Shown here: positions 61,416 to 64,000 of the stretch, piece after piece | How the letters are laid out: each line of letters starts with the position of its first letter | Position numbering within the stretch: the stretch's first letter is position 1 | Source: Parerythrobacter lutipelagi | Lineage (GTDB): Bacteria; Pseudomonadota; Alphaproteobacteria; Sphingomonadales; Sphingomonadaceae | Direction: 5' to 3' | DNA: 64,000 nt | Assembly: GCF_005434975.1 (NCBI RefSeq) | Contig: NZ_SKCJ01000001.1 | Coordinates: forward strand, 186,001-250,000 | Notes under the pieces: model-generated | Databases searched by the model: none | Told to the model about the DNA's origin: nothing | What the model saw: the letters and a program-made list of their open reading frames with translations, nothing else | Program-made: the position numbers and the translations under genes

Positions 61416-63239
61416 TCACTCAACGGTAACGGATTTCGCCAGATTTCTCGGCTGATCGACATCGGTACCCTTCGCGCAAGCGACATGGTATGCAAGCAGC
61501 TGAACGGGCACGGCATAAACCAAAGGCGCAATTAAAGGATGGACGCGCGGCATCTGGATCGTTGCCATGCATCCCTCGCCCGCCTCTGCGAGTCCCTCTT
61601 CGTCTGAAATCAGCACGATTTTCCCGCCACGCGCGTTCACTTCCTGCATATTCGATACGGTTTTTTCGAACAGCGGGCCTGACGGCGCCAACACGATCAC
61701 CGGCACATGCTCATCGATCAACGCGATCGGGCCATGCTTCATTTCACCCGACGCGTAGCCTTCCGCGTGAATGTAACTGATTTCCTTGAGTTTCAGAGCC
61801 CCTTCCAGCGCGAGCGGGAAGTCGGGTCCGCGCCCAAGATAAAGCACGTCGCGCGCCGGGGCGATGAGATGTGCCATACCGGCAATGTCTTCGTCATGGT
61901 CGAGCGCCGCGTTGAGGGCCGCAGGCGCTTCAAGCAGGTGTTTGACCACTTCGCGTTCTTCGTCGCGGCTCATCAAGCCCTTTTTTACCGCCATATGCGC
62001 AGCCAATGCGGCGAGCACCGCGAGCTGGCAGGTGAAGGCCTTGGTCGAGGCCACGCCGATTTCCGGACCCGCATGGGTTGGAAGCAGCAAATCGGCTTCA
62101 CGCGCCATCGAACTGGTCGGCACATTGACCACCACGCCGATGGTCTGGCCATGTTCCTTGCAATAACGCAGTGCGGCGAGTGTATCCGCAGTCTCCCCGC
62201 TTTGCGAAATAAACAGCGAAAGGCCGCCGTCTTCGAGCACTGGCTCGCGGTACCGGAACTCGCTGGCGAAATCGATGTCGACTGGAACCCGCGCAAATTG
62301 CTCGAACCAGTATTTCGCGACCATTCCCGCGTAATAGGACGTGCCGCACGCGACGATTGTTACGCGGTTGATTGCGGACAGGTCGAAGTCGATTTGCGGC
62401 AATGCAACCGTCTCGTCGGCCTGGTGGACATAGCTGGAGAGGGTCTGCGCAACCACGGTCGGTTGCTCGAAGATCTCTTTCTGCATGTAATGGCGGTAAT
62501 TGCCCTTCTCCACCGCCGCTGCCGAAGCACCGGATGTGGTAACTTCACGCTCCACCCGATTGTTTTCACTATCGTAGATAGTGGCGGCGGCCTGATCAAT
62601 GACGACCCAGTCGCCCTCATCAAGATAGGCGATTTTCTGCGTCAGCGGGGCCAGGGCAAGCGCATCGGAACCAAGAAACATCTCGCCCTCGCCATATCCG
62701 ACGACCAGCGGCGAACCGAGGCGCGCGCCAATCAGCATACCGGGATGCTGACGAAAGGCGATCGCCAGCGCAAAAGCGCCGCGAAGGCGCGGCAGGACAG
62801 ATTTTACCGCGTCCTGCGGAGATGCCCCGTTCTCGATTTCGCGCGAGACGAGATGCGCCACAACCTCGCTGTCCGTTTCGCTTTCCAGCGTATGGCCATC
62901 AGCCACCAGCTCGTCGCGCAGAGTCTTGAAATTCTCGATGATGCCATTGTGAACCAGAGCGACTTCACCCGTTGCGTGAGGGTGTGCATTCTCCGCCGTG
63001 GGCGCTCCGTGGGTTGCCCAGCGGGTGTGGGCAATGCCGATGTTTCCCGGCGCGGGATTGCCGGATAGCTCCGCGACTAGATTTGCCAGCTTGCCCGGCG
63101 CACGCCGTCGGACAAGTTGCCCGCTTTCGATGGTGCAAACTCCGGCGCTGTCATAACCGCGATATTCCATCCGCTTGAGCCCATCGACCAGCCGATCAGC
63201 CACTGCATCCTTGCCGACGATCCCGATAATTCCGCACAT
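61416..63239 (-). CDS. glmS: Glutamine-fructose-6-phosphate aminotransferase (isomerising)
   Basis: GlmS makes glucosamine 6-phosphate for peptidoglycan and LPS. The 607 residues start MCGIIGIVG, with the N-terminal Cys2 of the glutaminase, and carry GIAHTRWATHG and VHNGIIENF. The isomerase half has HYMQKEIFEQP, ACGTSYYAG, SQSGETADTLAALR and the C-terminal DQPRNLAKSVTVE. No glmS ribozyme is apparent upstream, as expected outside Gram-positives. Confidence 0.97.
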   Translation of the reverse strand: MCGIIGIVGKDAVADRLVDGLKRMEYRGYDSAGVCTIESGQLVRRRAPGKLANLVAELSGNPAPGNIGIAHTRWATHGAPTAENAHPHATGEVALVHNGIIENFKTLRDELVADGHTLESETDSEVVAHLVSREIENGASPQDAVKSVLPRLRGAFALAIAFRQHPGMLIGARLGSPLVVGYGEGEMFLGSDALALAPLTQKIAYLDEGDWVVIDQAAATIYDSENNRVEREVTTSGASAAAVEKGNYRHYMQKEIFEQPTVVAQTLSSYVHQADETVALPQIDFDLSAINRVTIVACGTSYYAGMVAKYWFEQFARVPVDIDFASEFRYREPVLEDGGLSLFISQSGETADTLAALRYCKEHGQTIGVVVNVPTSSMAREADLLLPTHAGPEIGVASTKAFTCQLAVLAALAAHMAVKKGLMSRDEEREVVKHLLEAPAALNAALDHDEDIAGMAHLIAPARDVLYLGRGPDFPLALEGALKLKEISYIHAEGYASGEMKHGPIALIDEHVPVIVLAPSGPLFEKTVSNMQEVNARGGKIVLISDEEGLAEAGEGCMATIQMPRVHPLIAPLVYAVPVQLLAYHVACAKGTDVDQPRNLAKSVTVE

Positions 63240-63323
63240 GTGTAAGTTAAGTCCCTGTTTTTTCGGTCCAGTGCCCCTGGACCATAATTGTTGGCATTTC
63301 GTGTAGCCGCTTGTGCCGCGGGT

Positions 63324-64000
63324 TCAATGGCTCTTTGCTGTACGGCCCGATGCCCACAGATAGAGCCCGGCTCCGATTATTATTATCGCGCCCACGAGTG
63401 AAATCAGGTCGGGTGCCTCGGCGAACCACCACCAGCCCAATCCGGCCGCCACCAGCAGCTGGATATAGGTCATCGGGGCGATGGTTGCTGCTCCGGCGCG
63501 GGTCGTCCCGAGATACACCAGCCAATGAGCCGTGCTGGCGGTCACCGCTACCACCGCGCAGCGCACTACGATGCCCCAATCCGGCCAGCCGAATTGCAAC
63601 GCCTCGACCCCGCTGGCGCGACCGATAAATGCGGCCACGACAAGAATGGGCGCGGCGCAGCAAGCGACGAACACCTGCATCGAAAGAGAGCTGCCCTGAC
63701 CTGCCGCTGCGCGGTTTCCCATCACCAGAAAGCTGATGAACAGCGCGGCACAAAGCGGAAGCACCGCTATCCAGCCAACTTCGGCCAGGTTCGGGCGCAG
63801 GACGACCAGTACACCGGCAAAAGCGACCACCGATGCGATCAATGTCGCGGGTCGCACCTGCTCTTTCAGGATCGGTCCGCTGAGCAACGCGGTGAAAATC
63901 GGAGACATGAATACCAGCGATGTCGCTGCTGCAAGCGGCATCACGAAAATTGCCGAGAAAAAACAGATGGTCGCCATGGCGAGACAGAAGCCCCGGCCCA
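63324..64000 (-). CDS. EamA/DMT-superfamily transporter (cut by window edge)
   Basis: Read from the right edge, the frame is open with no stop and enters at GRGFCLAMATICFFSAIF. At least seven membrane segments follow, with APMTYIQLLVAAGLGWWWFAE, typical of EamA drug/metabolite transporters (RhaT/YdcZ-like). The N-terminal two or three helices are outside the window. The visible part ends 84 bases before glmS starts, on the same strand. The substrate is unknown. Confidence 0.83.
   Translation of the reverse strand, partial: GRGFCLAMATICFFSAIFVMPLAAATSLVFMSPIFTALLSGPILKEQVRPATLIASVVAFAGVLVVLRPNLAEVGWIAVLPLCAALFISFLVMGNRAAAGQGSSLSMQVFVACCAAPILVVAAFIGRASGVEALQFGWPDWGIVVRCAVVAVTASTAHWLVYLGTTRAGAATIAPMTYIQLLVAAGLGWWWFAEAPDLISLVGAIIIIGAGLYLWASGRTAKSH

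Noticed and set aside
61707-63068. A 453-codon plus-strand open frame opposite glmS
   Set aside because: Antisense shadow of a full-length, conserved GlmS; no domain is seen and no ribosome site precedes it.
63240-63323. Possible glmS ribozyme or riboswitch ahead of glmS
   Set aside because: The gap is only 84 bases, with no recognisable ribozyme core, and the ribozyme is known mainly from Gram-positive bacteria.
1-64000. CRISPR arrays, insertion sequences, prophage genes, rRNA operons
   Set aside because: No direct-repeat arrays, transposase or integrase motifs, phage structural genes or rRNA sequence were seen anywhere in the window.

Overview
The window is a gene-dense, GC-rich stretch of bacterial chromosome with almost no mobile DNA. 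I see no insertion sequence, prophage, CRISPR array or rRNA. The gene content points to an alphaproteobacterium of the order Sphingomonadales, most likely family Erythrobacteraceae (inference). The supporting signs are a pyrE-pdxJ-acpS-lepB run, a MipZ-type division ATPase, bolA/dnaJ/cobS in proximity, a short-form HisG, a potassium-independent H+-pyrophosphatase, an infA-maf-RNase E/G-yacG-tRNA-Phe block, a carotenoid oxygenase, a TonB-dependent receptor, and many GTG/TTG starts with 1-20 bp overlaps.

Layout. 1-5.2 kb: pyrE tail, pdxJ, acpS, lepB, an AI-2E-family permease, a DUF3089 hydrolase and ruvX. 5.1-7.2 kb (minus strand): an unassigned three-gene operon made of a 54-residue peptide, a 318-residue orphan and a cupin-like metalloprotein. 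This is the best candidate here for an undescribed system. 7.3-10.3 kb: two hot-dog thioesterases and a class A PBP. 10.4-14.9 kb: cobS, an MpaB-like oxygenase, DUF1428, a decayed VOC pseudogene, a J-domain protein, bolA and an AraC regulator. 14.9-17.5 kb: pirin, SDR and epoxide-hydrolase-like genes. 17.8-22.3 kb: a DUF2332 gene, then hisG-hisD-nusB-thiL. 22.4-27.8 kb: hppA, an acyltransferase/cupin pair and tesB. 27.8-34 kb: an apparent micro-transcript encoding an 11-residue peptide, a CHASE2-GGDEF-EAL protein, a carotenoid oxygenase and a TIR-TolB-TPR protein. 34.2-40.4 kb: a small secreted cysteine protein, uvrC, a MipZ homologue, and a WS/DGAT acyltransferase with a histone-H1-like tail coupled to a hydrolase. 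40.4-49.2 kb: a TonB receptor with a repeat insert, infA-maf-RNase-yacG, a 1171-residue secreted CHAT protein and tRNA-Phe. 49.2-51.6 kb: an HprK-like protein, a dienoyl-CoA-reductase-like SDR and a methyltransferase. 51.7-59 kb: purC, two secreted caspase-like proteins, a secreted M16 protease and purS-purQ. 59-64 kb: a PAS-GGDEF-EAL protein, glmS and a partial EamA transporter.

How it fits together. Most genes are housekeeping: pyrimidine, purine, histidine, PLP, thiamine and aminosugar synthesis, translation, repair and wall synthesis. Two caspase-superfamily loci sit inside otherwise familiar housekeeping runs. The CHAT gene lies between yacG and tRNA-Phe. The caspase-caspase-M16 block lies between purC and purS-purQ, and purS-purQ then shows its own promoter-like sequence. 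All four of these products carry apparent signal peptides, which suggests an envelope-located proteolytic theme. Two c-di-GMP-type proteins, a TIR protein and a DnaA-box-bearing mipZ promoter add regulatory interest. All functional names rest on reading motifs by eye; no database search was run.
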